Part shown: in pieces, positions 24,401-37,470 of the stretch
How the letters are laid out: each line of letters begins with the position of its first letter
How positions within the stretch are numbered: position 1 is the first letter of the stretch
Origin: Rhabdornis inornatus
Taxonomy: Eukaryota > Chordata > Aves > Passeriformes > Rhabdornithidae
DNA length: 64,000 nt
Direction of reading: 5' to 3'
Assembly (NCBI GenBank): GCA_013397075.1
Contig: VWZS01010902.1
Coordinates: 1 to 64,000 of the forward strand
The notes under the pieces: model-generated
What the model was told of the DNA's origin: nothing
The model's input: the letters and a program-made list of their open reading frames with translations, nothing else
Database searches by the model: none
Program-made: the position numbers and the translations under genes

Positions 24401-27400
24401 TGGCAATAAACCAGATCATGCACAGATTCACAGATCATATTTCAAGAAGATTTAGGAAAGAGGACTTTTGATAAAACAAAAGACTCAAAGGAACCTTCAA
24501 ATTGGAAATATTAATAGGAGGGGTCCAGAGACGTCTTGGTAGCAGTGAGGGCTGCATTCCTTATAATAAACCAAGGGGCTCTGATTTAATCTATGGAATG
24601 ACCAGACACAAAAGGAATTCAAGAGGAATTTTCTGCCTGCAGAGCAGTGGACAGAGCACGCAGGAAAAACAGGAGAAGAAGAAAAAGGTGTAGTGTCCAA
24701 GCATGGACTGAAAACTATTGTGGAATTTATCTAGAGACTCAGAAAGGGGCACACTTAATTAGAAAGGACTCCTAGCTTCCTTCTGTCCCAAAATGTCTCT
24801 CATTTGCCATTAGCAGCTCAGCAGGCGCTGTATGATACAATTACTCATTTGGTAAAGGAATTTCAAACCTTTGCCCTAAGAGGAGGCTAAACTTGTCACT
24901 CAAACTCAATCCTGCATCTTTTGATGAGCCAGAGCAATCCTCAAACAAGGATCACAGAGCTGGGCTTTATTTTTGTTTTGTTGCAAATGCTTAGGTTTTG
25001 AAATGGAGAGTTTGCTCCTGATTGCAAGTCTGTGTTACACTGCAGCTGTCCTGCACACACCATCCTCCTGCCTGCTCTGTGGAATGAGACAGGCTACTCT
25101 TATCTGCTTAAACTAATTTCCCTCATGAAATACATCAAATACAGTCTCCCCTTTTCTAACAAAATCATTAGCTCTGAGTGTGATAACCATATTTTTTATT
25201 TGGGCAGAAGGGAGGATGTGACAATGAGGTTACAGAGGTTTGTGGCCATGTCTTCACAAGTGATTCATCTTTTGTATCATCATGCTGGTGTTGCTGTAAC
25301 TTTTGTGGTTTAAGGGTACTATTTTTTTTTGTTAGACTGAAGGACCTAATTAGAAAAATGGGCACAGCTTTTAGATTTCTGTCCTTTTTCCCCCCTCTGG
25401 CAGCTAGGCTAACAAAAGATATTTCCTCTCTCTACAAATCTAACTTTTCTGATTAGATCTCTATAAGCTAAATACTACACTGATTTACAGCACATTCAAC
25501 ATTATCCCTGTGTGCCACTCTTTTCAATAACTAATGAATAAAAATACCAAGTTAATGTACATCCAAGGCATTTAGAATAAAATCTTTGGATTAAACAGGA
25601 ACACATGTAGCTCGGATATCTTTATTTGAATAAAGTATATGGAAAAACTAACAAAGGTTACTATTTCAACTGATCTATTTTCCTCAGAAAACTTTGCTGA
25701 GTAAGACACTGAAATGCTAAACTTTGTTTCTCTTTCCACTTCTGTTGCTTAAAGGAATTTTCTACAGTACTGTGGAGTGTGTGTGTTGGGAAAAAAACAC
25801 TACTTTAACATTTCTTTGTAAGTCACTCTGATTCTCTTTTGTTATGCCAGAGATTTACTGTTTCTTTTGACATCACAGTGGCTGTTTTTGCAAGGACTGC
25901 TTGGGACATCAGCAAAGCAATCCTGCTCGCTTCCATCCCCATGTACAGAACAAAAGGGTGACACCCCAATTAGTTTTGACAATTGTTTGGAGAATAAAAA
26001 GGAATTAGCAAAATTGTACTAAATTCTTAAGAAGGGATTGGGGAAAAAAAAAAAGAAATAGCAAAGTTATCCAGGAAAAACACCATTTAGTTGGTGACCA
26101 AACCAAAGAGCAGCATCTCAGGTTTCTTTGGGAGGCCACTGCCTGGGATCAGGTGCTCCTACAGGATGTACTCAGCAAGCCAAGTTTTCTCCCCAAGGCT
26201 TGTTAGGGGACTGTTTGCTTTCCTCGGTGGAAATACCACCCAAATAATCCAAAACCAGACTGAATTTACCACCTCTGATTTTTCCAAGGATCCTTTAGGG
26301 GGCAGAAGGACTATCTCCCCTAGCAAAGCAAGTTATCTGTCAGCAGGTGAGCCAGCACTCTGCAATCACCTGCCCTTTTACAGCAGGGCTACTTTTGTGC
26401 AACTCTGTGATTTCAGATGATCCCCACAGAAATCTCCATCAGGAGATTCCCCAGACACTGAACTAATAATGTTCTTTGCTCAACATATTGAAATCCAAGC
26501 CTGAGCCTGGAAACAGGTACTTTCCATCTTTAAATACTCACTTTTGTGCAACTGGTTATAGAGGGACTAGGATGAAAGTCCCCAGGACTTCTCAGAGAGG
26601 TTGCTCTAGTTAATGAGACATACACTGAAAAAATGGAAAAGCAGATCCTAGTTTTTGGAAAAGCAGCCCAAAAGTTTTCAGAAAACATCTATTACTTCCA
26701 TGATCTAAATAGTTAGAAAGAAAGAACATTCAGAAAATATGATGAGGAAAGCAGTGAAGCAGGAGGCCTTAGACCTGGAATTACAGAAAATGTGCAGAAA
26801 TACCTTTATTACTGGCATGTTAGGCAATGACAATTTTCCTGTCCTGACTAACTGGGAAGAAGCTAAAATTATGTGTGAGCTGGCTGTACTAAGCAGTTAT
26901 TGCTGTATTAGAGCCAATACTCCAGGCAAAGTGGAGCAGGCCTTATCTCTGCAAATATTCTGGGATACTTGAGGAAGGAACTAGGAAGAATACAGTGAAT
27001 GTCTCTGTTATTTTCCAGTTTAGTCTTGGTACATCATCAGACAGGAGGAGGCACTTGCTGGTGCACTAGTCCTTTCTCAGATTTGTTGTGCTTGGTGTTT
27101 TGATGGTGTAGGATTAAATAAACTGCAAGAAAATGCACCATATACCAAGTGCTCTTGAGGAATAAAAACCATCTACCTTATTGTGATCACATTGGCAATA
27201 TGCAGACATTGACTGCAGTCAATTGGAGAGGCTCTGGGGATATCTTGGAAAATCTGGAGTGAAAAAAGCAGCCATATAACTGGCTTCCTAATAGAAATGC
27301 CCTTAGCTGCATATGCAAATATGCATTTCATGTAATCAGAAAATGGGAGCTGTCTGGCAAGAAATCTCTTTCATTTTACCATCAGTTTCTTGGCTACTTG

Positions 27401-30400
27401 GAACACAATGAATAAGAAATGGAAGAGCAAGACCTTGGAGGACCCAGTAACAAAGTTAGAAATAGAAAAATTATGTGCTAAGGATACAAACTTGGTATTT
27501 CTGGCAAATGTCTGCATTTAGGTGGGCTTTTTTACATGATATGAATAAATATTGTGAGTTTTTGACAAAATTAATTTTTTCTGTTTTATCCACATGACAC
27601 AAAAAATCCCTTTTCTATTTCTGCAGTAAGTCCAAACACCAAGCATAGCAAATGTTCTTTAACCACAAGAAAACAATACAAACATTGAGTAAAGTATACT
27701 GCTTTGTTTGTTTGGGTTTTTTTTGTGCAAAAAGCAACTGCCTTAAGCGCACATAACAGAGTGAATACAACTGCTTGGTTGCTCCCACTTGGAAGACTGT
27801 TGCTATATGTTTCTCTTAATATTGACTAGTGCTGAAATAAGTAGATCATAATGCTTTATTCTCTAAATTTCTTCCTGCTCTGACAACAGGTCAAGATACA
27901 CGAGGGATAAGAGAGCACTTTCAATGGCTATTTCAGTCCTTGATAGGGTTTGCTGGATTGCCAGAAGAGGATGCTTCTGATGAGGTTACACATGTGGAGA
28001 TTCTTCTGGCAACCACTCATATTGGTTCCTCACAGCAGAAGTGAAAGCATTTAATTGAAGAAGTTTTGGTTGAAATGTATCTATACTCATGTCTCTGAAC
28101 AAAAGAAGAAATATCATGTATTAGCTCTGAAGCTAGAACAGGAAGGAAGCTCTTACTTGAGCTGAAAGGAATGGAAAGAGGACTTCCCCATATGAAATTA
28201 CAAGGAATGAATAAAGAGAGTAGCTATCAGCAAAATTAAGCACATATCTTTCATTTCCAAACTCACTTCCATTCTTCAAGAAAACTGAAAGTGGGTTTTG
28301 GACACAATCTGACAATTAAAATAACCACTATTTTCTAATGCTGCTGTGTCACAGAACAGGACTTTTTATTATCATTTCTTTGGAAGCTGTTCCATTCTGA
28401 ATTACATGGGAGTGTGTGCACTTCTCAAGTGACAAAAAGTCCTAAATCTGTTTGCATATGTGATAACTGAAGTCTGACTTAGACACCACAATCCTTGTCA
28501 TGTGTAGCAAGAACAGAGATTAGCTGTGATTTCAGCAGTGTGAGCCCTTTGTTAACACAATGACCTGTAAGAAAAGTAGGGAGCCCCTGCTATTTACCTA
28601 CATGAGAGCATCTTATTAATCCACTGTGCCCTTTCATATGCAGCTATTTTTACACACACATTTCAGGCAGATAGGGAATTGCAGTGTATTTTTTTTCCCC
28701 ATTAAATACCCCCATAAATTATGGGACAGATTTGATTTTCTCCACGTCTCAAGTCATGGCTATTTACACCTGAAAGAAACCATTGCAATAGATTATACTT
28801 CTAATGGGAAAGTATAGATGCCATGAGATGGCAACAAAGGACTGTGGCAACTCAATTGAATGATTTTATTGTAACAGTCAGATCTGAGTGCCCTATAGCT
28901 CCACGGTATCATGACAGCTGTTGAGAAAACAGGGATCATTTGTCCATTTGATGCTTTCACATTCCTAATATGAGAAAAATGTTTCAGTGAGATTGTTAAT
29001 ATTTTGGAGCTATGCAAGCTAAAATACAGGGTTTTCTCGTAGACCCTTGTACTTTGGGTGGCTCACACAGCTCTTATCTAAACCCCAGATACTTGGGACC
29101 TTGGGGATGCTTCTCCTACTTGCTTATCTGTATGGTTCCAGCAGGATATAGATAGCAGCTTTCAGTTGCAGTTCGTTGCCTTGGCTGGTGGCTAAAAGCA
29201 ATGCCTAAAATTAGTTTCAGGCCTTTTCTCTTAGGTAAAGATTTTGTTGCATTTTTGGTTGTTGGGCTAAAGATTCAGAGATGGAAACATTTTCCTAGGA
29301 GAGCTCAGAGGTAGAAACTTCTGCTGGGTAAGTTTTTGTGAACAAGTGCCTGGATTTTTCATTACTGCTGAGGATCACCTAGAGAAGCTGTGTGCAGAAA
29401 TATCTAAACTTTGACTCCCTCTTGGAGCCTTAGAAAAACACTTATCTATTAGAGCTGGAAAGAAATCCATCACAAAAAAAAATATACATATGCAAATACT
29501 GTCAGTGGATGCCTAAAGTGGGCTCAGGTTCTTTACAGAAGGCACTGTGTTATGGCTGAAGGAAATGGTGAATAATGGCAAAGTGTGAGCTCCCATCAGT
29601 CATGGTTTAGATGAGGATGATAAATTTACATTTAGTTGACCTGAAAATGTAACACCTTATTTTACCTGTCTTGCAATTTTATATCCTTCTACCATAAGAC
29701 TGACAGAAATCAAAAGTGCATCTGTGCTTCCCAATAATCTTAATTGCATCAGATTGCATTTCGTGTCTCTATTGGCAATAGTTTAACTACAGTTGTGGCC
29801 ATATTCCATGAGAATGTCAACATCACTTCAAATTCCACCTAATCAATCCACAATACGGTTTTCTGAAAAAGTATCAATTTCGTTGGTCCTTACTTTTTTT
29901 AGCCAGGCACAATATGCCTTCCCAGACTGAAGAAATAGACAGTAAATGACCGTTACTGTATTTCATTTTGGAAAGATTCATCTGATTTAATGTCTTCTGT
30001 ATGGATATATGTACCTGCCCCCGATATTCCAGACAAAGCTTAATGGAATAATGATGCCATCTTGGCTATTAATAGAATGAGTTCAGCTGATTAGTCAAGC
30101 TTAACCTACTTGTTTTGACAAGGTATTCGAGTTTACTTCTGTTTAATCAAGCATAGAAAGCTTCTCAGTGATGTTTTTTTACATATTTTTCTGTAATGGC
30201 AGTGAAAAGAAATAAATAGTTCAAAGGTGCAAAATTAACATTTTAAAGTATACTTTGCAAAGCAGGTGACCCCTGTCTGGTTTGTTTCCTCAGATGCAGT
30301 GAGAATATTCAACCCATTTAATAATAGAAGACAATTCAGCATCAAATTCCCTTGTTGCAAGTGAGCAAGAAATACTATTTTATACATGTATAGGTAAAAG

Positions 30401-33400
30401 AATGGGTGTTATTCAGTCTTAAAAATGCAATTTAATGGAAGGAGCTGCATTACTACCAGGAAACTATGAGTTGCAACTCTATATAGTAAGCTTAATTAAA
30501 TTCTAGATAGTAAATTCAATGAAATTGATCTTGAAGAAACTTAAAGTCTAAATATTAGCCCAGGTCAGATGCACAGAAGACATTTAAGAAATCAAAAAAA
30601 TTTAAGAAATTCCTACTGAATTAACCTACTGAATTAAATGTACTGGTTAGATACTTTGTTTTCCACCAGTCTTCCTATGACTCTTTCTCTGCTATATGCC
30701 CCTCCCTCAGACAGTGACAGCTAAGGAGACAATTAAGCCCTTGATGGAGGAATGTCACAGACGCAGGAGAGGACAGGAGCCCTTTTATCTGGTAATGCGT
30801 AACAGTGGCTGGCAGAACAACAGTTCCCCTGGAGCCATGACTCTTAAAAAGCTGCAGATGGGTTCCTGTACAGCTTCTACAGCTGTTCTTCATCTCTCTT
30901 GGTCTCATCACCCAATTAGTGAAAGATACATCAAGTCATGCTTCCCCATGTGCGTTTGAGGTTGCACCCATGCATGGATCCTCAGAGCCAGTACTTGGCT
31001 GTGTAGGCTGTGTAGGTTGTGCAGGCATGTCAGGCTTGGGTGGACAGGGGAGATGTCTGGCTGATGCACATCAGTGCCTAACATCAGTCTGGAAACTGAG
31101 CACAGCCTGGACCCAGCAACTGGAAGTGAAGACAGCTCTGATAACTTACACATTGCCTAAGCATCCTTGTCTGCAGTGAAATCATTACTTATGAGTCTGA
31201 AAGACACACAGCTCCTTAATGATCCAGTTCTCTTTCAGCCACAGCTCTGAACTGTCAGACTGAATCTTGCCTGTCCTGGCTTGTAATAACCACCAGCCCT
31301 GTGGGGTGGCACAGAGGAGCAGGGGGTGGCACCGACCAGCTTTCAGGTCTGGTGGTATGGGGAGGAGGGCAGAGGAGATGTCTGTGCAATCACCCACAGG
31401 CTCAGCTCCTGGGAGAAGCTTGCTGGAGGCAGTTTCTAACATCTGGATTGAGAAACAGCCGTGATTTGCTGATCTACATAATTGAGATGCTTCCCTGGAA
31501 CTAACTGTCTCCAGGGGAAACTCAGCATCTGAGCAAATAAGAGAACCAGGAAGGATGTGGTATTGAGATACATGGAAGTCAGGTCTTCCACTTCTCTGTC
31601 CATGTGCTAAACATCTTTCTTGGGTACCCTGCTTCTTCACAGGGGATTTATAACAGGCAGTGTGAGTGCTGCAGCCTCGTGGGGTCACCATGTGGAAGCT
31701 ACTTGCTCATGACCAATCCTGTGTCTCTGGTTATAGTATTTAAGCTGAGGGACATGCATCCATCTCTCTGTAAGTGCAGTGTTCTTGCCCAGGAAGCATT
31801 TCAGATCCCATGTCCAGTCTCTGTCTTCAAACACCGAACTTGCCCTTTGGACTCTATTCCAGTCCAGCAGTGCTAGGATACTATATTTAGGCTATTTTTT
31901 GTTATTTTGGCCTCTTTGTGCTACCCCACACTGTTCTGCTCTTTCCTTGGCTGCCAGCCCCTATGGTGATGGTCCAGCATTTCACTCCACACTCCTGTAT
32001 CAATTGCTCAATTTCCTCTGCTAAGCCTGTTCTTGAAAAAGCCTATTCCCCCTGTCCTCTAATCAATATCTGTTTTCTATGAAACTCCATGGGAAAGCTT
32101 GTGTATTCCTGATAAATGTCTCTCGCCTTCCAAATGCTACTTTGAGTGGTGAGGGGGAAAGGAGAGACACAGGAGGCAGGGATAAGCAGAAAAACAAAAA
32201 ATATTAAAATAAAATATGAAAATATTTTACATTCCTCCAAATGCATGAATTTGTGCCTATCATTTCACAATTAAAAGTGGGATTCAGCAGTCCTTCCCCA
32301 GAGAGTTGTGAAATGACAGGCGGCATTTTTGCAGTTTAGAGAATTCTAAGACATTTCTAAAATATATCATATAGCAAAGGCAGTCTTCCCTGGATTTTTT
32401 TTGCCAAGATAATTTTCCGAGACAGATAATTTCTTATTAAAAAGCAAACACATCACTTTTAATTGTCTTGAGTGCATGCTTCTTGCATAGATGAAAACTG
32501 GTTTTCAACAGCATGCACCAAAGTTATAACTTTTCAGGAAAATGTAACAATTTAAATAATATAATTGAAAACACAAAATGCAAACAAAGCACAACTCACA
32601 AACAAGCAGAGGAAAAAAAATCCCTGTCTTATGAAAACAGGTTATTTTATCAGCCACAAGTAATTTTTCCAGGTTAGTCCATCTCTCTCAAGCACACACA
32701 GTCCTGCCATCTGAACAGCTACCACATTTTTTGCTCACATGTTGATAATTAGTGCTTCATGTTTTCTAATATTTCTCTATCACACCCAGTGTCCAGGAAT
32801 GTAGTCTCCTCTGCTTGACAGTGCTTGAGGCTGAGCCAGACCTTGGGCTCTCACTTGTGCTCTGCAAGGGGTCTTTGTTATCATGCCTGGCTAACCATCT
32901 ACCTCCCTAATTTAATATACCCACTTTGAGAAAACAGACCCTAATCTTTATACTCTTTAAAATTTTTGGTCTCATGTGGGAATTTTGAATTGCCAAGTAG
33001 AACAGGGTTATGTCTCAAGTTACCTTTGCCTCATAAAGTCCTGAGCTTTTATATTCCACAGATGGAAGGTGTAGAAGTCAAATCTACCCACAAAGAAACA
33101 AACCCACCATATGCAAATCTCCCTTACTGTGACTGTACATAAAGATAATAATAATGCCAAGCTGAAGAGGTGTGTTATTGTAACTTGTACAAAGTGAAAT
33201 ATTCCTTATTTCCCAACTAACATTCCTAAATATCTTCTTATATAAATGGGGTTATTTTAATGGCACACACATAACTGCTTTATAAACACCTCTCTTAAGG
33301 CAATGATGACTTTCATTTATATGCAAAGAGGCATTTATCTCTCAGTGGTTCTATATCTGCATAAAGAAGAACAGGAAAATCACAGCTTAGTATTTAACAA

Positions 33401-34084
33401 AAATCCCAGCATTTAAACTGGGCTCACCTCTCTGCCATGAGAGACATAGGCTTATGTAACTTTGGTATTTAGGGTAAATGTGCACAGTTAATTGCTCCCA
33501 GCACTCTGTGATGTCTTAGGTCTGAAGCTAAGAGCTTTCATACTGAAACTTGCTGAAGCTCTGGCTTAAAACTGCAGAAAAATGTTACTGCTATGAACTA
33601 GATCCTTAGGGCTATACCAGATGTGCTTCTGGACTAAAGCATGAGTCTTTTCTCATTTAGAACCCTTTAAATTATGTGGGCTGATGTCGGTTTCATTTTG
33701 GGAAATGGACAAACTGTGGTGAAACAGCTTTTCTCCAGTGGTCAAATCCTGTAAGGTCCTACAGCTCATCCTAAATTTTTCCCCCATAAGTAACTAAAAA
33801 TACTTTTCACTTCAATAGACCTTTCATATAGAAAACTGAGAAGAGTATCTCCTGCTGATATCTATAGGTAATTGAGCTTTCACACATTAGATTTCTGTGA
33901 GGATGCTGTTACTATGCTGAATGGCTCTGCTTGTGGTCATTTAGGTGTATGTATTTACTGCAAGCTGAGCCACATTCTTTTTGGACCCCCGTTGACTCAG
34001 GCATAGTCTGTACATTGAGTTGAAGTCTTGTTCATGCAGAGTGAAGTCAATACAAGTATTTCCAGGGGCTTAGATGGGCTTTGA

Positions 34085-34170
34085 TGGGCCCTAGCCCAGG
34101 ACAAGAGTTTACAGCATTTGGAGCCAGAAAAAACTGAGTGAGGTCATCTGGTCTGGTCTCTAGTTAACCA
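34085..34170 (-). mobile_element. Probable ancient CR1-like relic
   Basis: The words gagccagaaaaaactgagtg, gaggtcatctggtctggtct and taaccacaggat follow the order of an old amniote CR1 3' end in reverse orientation (a ggccagaagggacc-type start, then a tcatctagtctgac-type block). Similarity is weak but collinear. It would predate the bird-specific CR1 copies nearby. Confidence 0.45.
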
Positions 34171-34504
34171 CAGGATACGCAAGTTTTATCCAGATATGAC
34201 AGTATTGAAATAACAATTTTTTTTTCCTTAGGAGATTAGAAAGCCATGGAGAGGAGAAATGGAGGTCCCTCTGTCACAGTGTGCCACCCTGGCTGGTGGA
34301 ACACTTGCTCAGAAGAGAAGCTCCCAGATGACTCCAGCTCCATTGACAGCCATTGAGTCGCAGACAACCGTGTGGCACAGTACTCACTTCCTTCCCAAAT
34401 TCTGAATGAAGCTCAGGATTATCAAACAGCACCAGGAAATTTAATCAATGCTGTTTCCTATCAAACTCATGAACTGAGGGGGTATGCACAAGTCAAACTG
34501 ACAT

Positions 34505-34560
34505 ACTTTAGGGCCAGAAGAGACTGCAAATACCAGCTAGCTTAATCCTCTCATGATGTG
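34505..34560 (-). mobile_element. Second probable ancient CR1-like relic
   Basis: The block at 34510-34550 (agggccagaagagactgcaa then taatcctctcatgat) resembles the same old CR1 tail as the relic 400 bases upstream. It is very short, so this is a tentative call. Confidence 0.35.
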
Positions 34561-34568
34561 TGTGTAGG

Positions 34569-34600
34569 TATAGTACAGTATATATACAGTATAGTACAGG
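34569..34600. repeat. 21-bp tandem repeat with internal palindrome
   Basis: TATAGTACAG at 34569-34578 recurs at 34590-34599. A perfect palindrome GTATATATAC lies between them at 34578-34587. It immediately follows the second CR1-like relic. Confidence 0.75.
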
Positions 34601-36867
34601 AAAGAAATATAGTTTTACTAGGTTAAATCAGAAATATGTCCAGCCAAGTAGTACTTCCAAAAGCAGCAGATGCTTACAAGAAATACAAAAAGCAGGACAA
34701 TATAAAATCATCTGTCTCATAATCAGTGGCTTAGGAATCTTTTGAACTAGAGGTTGGATGTGGACCAGTACGGTGCAATAAACTGATGGAGGTGTCTCTT
34801 CTCCAGGAACTGCCCAATTTATTTTTTTTTTAAACTCCTTGAGTTTACTCTCAGAATCTGGATTAATCCCCTTTTTCTTTTAATATGTTTAATGCCATCA
34901 TAAAATCTCTGTGTGAGGGTAAATCCACTCTCTTCTCATAAGCTGTCTCAATATTTTCCTCATAGCTACAAGCAAATGTCTTATTTCAAGGCTGGATTTT
35001 TCCAACTCTAACTTCCTAGTGCTAGATCTTATCATGCCTTTGTCAGTACACTTGAAATAAGGGTGGAAAAAAGATTTTTCTCCTTTCCTTCCTCTGTTGT
35101 ACTGTATCCATTTTTAAGTAACAGCCATGCAGATTTTTAAAATCCTGATCCACCGGACCATTTAATTGCATGATTTACTTAAGTACGTAAGTAATCCCAT
35201 TGACTTCCATGGGACTACTCTCAGGTTAAAAGTTAAATGCATGGTTAAGTGCTTTGCTTGAAGAGTATTTAAGTTCTTTCTGATTTCTCCTTTACTTTCC
35301 TTCCTTGCTCATGATACTTGATCTGCACACTGTTGAAAGCACAGTGTTTCAAGTAAATTATTCAGTATGGGATCACATATGTTACAACACAGCAATTTCC
35401 ATTGCAGCTTTTGTCTAGCACTGAAAGAATTTTGACTGATGGATACCAAGGGCTTTTTTTTTGATGTTATTTTCTCTGAGGATCTAATGCTCTTCATTCC
35501 TGCTAATTCCCTTTGCTGCCTAGTTTATTTGTTCAGCAGTGCCCTAAACAAGAAAGGTTTCCATCAAACAATAGGCTGCTTTGCACTCTGTGTGTGTGTG
35601 GTTTACTGAATCCAGACCTAGTGAAAATGTACTGGTCTTCAGCTGGTATGAATCAGAGCTGTCTGCAGAGACAAGGGAGCTTTGCTTATTTACATCAGCT
35701 AACGATCTGACCTGTTGTCTACTGTTTTAATATATAAATATGTCTATGCGTGCAGTTAAATACATAAGACCCAGGCAGAGGAACAGGCCTTCAACCATCT
35801 GCTCTTGGGATATGAGACATAATATTGGAGGCACAAGGGCAAAGGCTGAAATGAAAGTTCATTTCTTCCTAAGTTCAGGTATGGAAATGCATAATGTGGT
35901 ACTGTCCCCCAGTACCAATAGCAAAATACTTCTGAATAATATTTGCAACATAATTATGCCTGCACCATGGACATTTGAAAGTTTTCTAGAACCTAAGGTG
36001 TTTCAAATGCATCTGCATTATTGAAGAATTTTTAGTAATAGTCGCTGACCATTCTTGTGCCCTACACACACGTGACCAGGGGTTGTGTCTTCTTTTGCAA
36101 ACAATGTGAAGCGGCCATTTCAGATCAGTCAGGCTTGGAAGTTAAGTATTACCCAGCTCATGGTTTCAATTATTTTCTGAAGATTTCTGTATCTGGTCTG
36201 TTGACCAGATGCAGCACCCTTCTATAAGGTGCTGAGAATATTCAGTGAGATTACTCCTTAAAGCACAGTACTACCCCAATACTCCAGATTTGCATACCCC
36301 AAATATCCTTTCAGCAGGTGAAATTGGATTTCTTCATTTGGAGAGAGCATTTTGTCTATTGTGCTAAATATTCATAACAAACCTATCTTCTAGGATTTTT
36401 TAAAACATACTTTGTCTGCAGGAACAAAATAAAAACATAAAGGAATAAGGAATCCCTACAAACCACTGTCCACAAAGTAGGATGTGTGATACTGTGCTGG
36501 ACACTACAACGTAGCTGACCCAAAACCTAAGTGAAAATCTAGCATGACTTTGAAGTGTTAATAGCCTAATGCTAAGTATATTATTTTGCTCTGTAGGAGT
36601 TTGCCTTCATCTTTTATGAGTTTAACACTTTGATTTAAGTTTTCAGGCGGATGATGATTTAAACGTGGTAGCTGCCATCTCAGCTGACTTCAAATTGTGC
36701 TAGAAAATGGCAGACTGGATTTTTTACAGCTTGAAATAATTTCTATATCTGTTGTGCTTTAAGTATGAATGATCAGACCCTGACAACTTCCATGCACAAT
36801 AGATGTAGAACAAATCCATAATCAGCAGGATATCCAAGTCTCCCATTTTGGCCTGTATCATACATGT
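34601..36867. other. Intergenic DNA without a recognisable gene
   Basis: AT-rich. The longest frames (35740-36024 plus, 94 codons) show no domain or splice evidence. I see no further repeats. Confidence 0.5.
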
Positions 36868-36980
36868 CACAGAATCATAGAATCACAGAATGGTTTGTGT
36901 TGGAAGGGACCTTAAAAAATCATCTAATTGAACCTCCCTGTCACAGGTAGGGACACCTTCCTGTAGATCAGGTTTCTTCC
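36868..36980 (-). mobile_element. Short CR1 LINE tail (antisense)
   Basis: It begins with a doubled reversed tail unit (cacagaatcatagaatcaca) and continues through a gtgttggaagggacc block and a ccctgtcacaggtaggg block. It stops after about 110 bases, so it is a heavily 5'-truncated copy with a well-preserved 3' end. Confidence 0.92.
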
Positions 36981-37339
36981 TGCTAGCTGAGGTGCACACA
37001 CACACTGTGCACACTCAAATCTGGACTAGTGAATTCCATAATTCTTTTCTTAGTGTTTATCATTTCACAGTACCTGAAAATGTATTGAAGTGTGGGCAAA
37101 TCCCCTCATCTTTCCCAGAATGGCTTCATACCAGAGCCAAAGAAAATATGAGGAACAATAAAAGATTTCAAGAGTTTATAGTTGTTCTGTTCTTCTTTGC
37201 ATCTTCATGGGCTTCCTACATTATTTTTGCTTGCAAGAACAATTTGGCTGTTGGTAGAGGATATGGATATGGATTCATATACTTCCAATTGGAAACATTG
37301 CTCTTGTCCATGACCCTGACATTTTGTACTATGTAGTCT

Positions 37340-37470
37340 TTCCTATTTCACCTTCCTTTTCCTTTCTGCCTTTTTTCTTTCATTCCTAATTCTCATTTGC
37401 TCTGAACTCAATTTTTCTTTTCCTTTTATTTTTTTCTTAATTTTTAAAAATTTTTTTTTTATTCTCCTCT
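37340..37470. repeat. Pyrimidine/T-rich low-complexity tract
   Basis: About 130 bases dominated by T and C on the plus strand, ending in poly-T runs. It could form an A-rich tail on the minus strand, but no retroposon body is evident. Confidence 0.6.

Larger units (their letters stand above)
12796..34084. other. Long intergenic interval, no recognisable gene
   Basis: About 21 kb of AT-rich sequence. It contains only short overlapping frames on both strands plus simple repeats: A-rich at 13442-13472, TG at 17411-17430, A-rich at 18199-18270 and a GGGCA run at 21467-21484. GC-richer patches at 20040-20490, 22050-22330 and 30700-31700 carry the longest chance frames (154 codons plus at 20022, 168 codons minus at 31185-31691). 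Neither has a plausible protein character. Mammals place the intronless CETN1 gene between COLEC12 and CLUL1; no centrin-like EF-hand sequence is visible here. Distal regulatory elements are possible but cannot be identified by eye. Confidence 0.5.

Noticed and set aside
26739..26972. 77-codon plus-strand frame with a protein-like composition
   Set aside because: Isolated, no motif recognised, no splice or promoter support. Length is within chance for this much AT-rich DNA.
31185..31691. 168-codon minus-strand frame, the longest non-repeat frame in the intergenic interval
   Set aside because: The translation is cysteine- and serine-scattered without domain character. Several competing plus-strand frames cover the same bases and no splice or promoter context was found.
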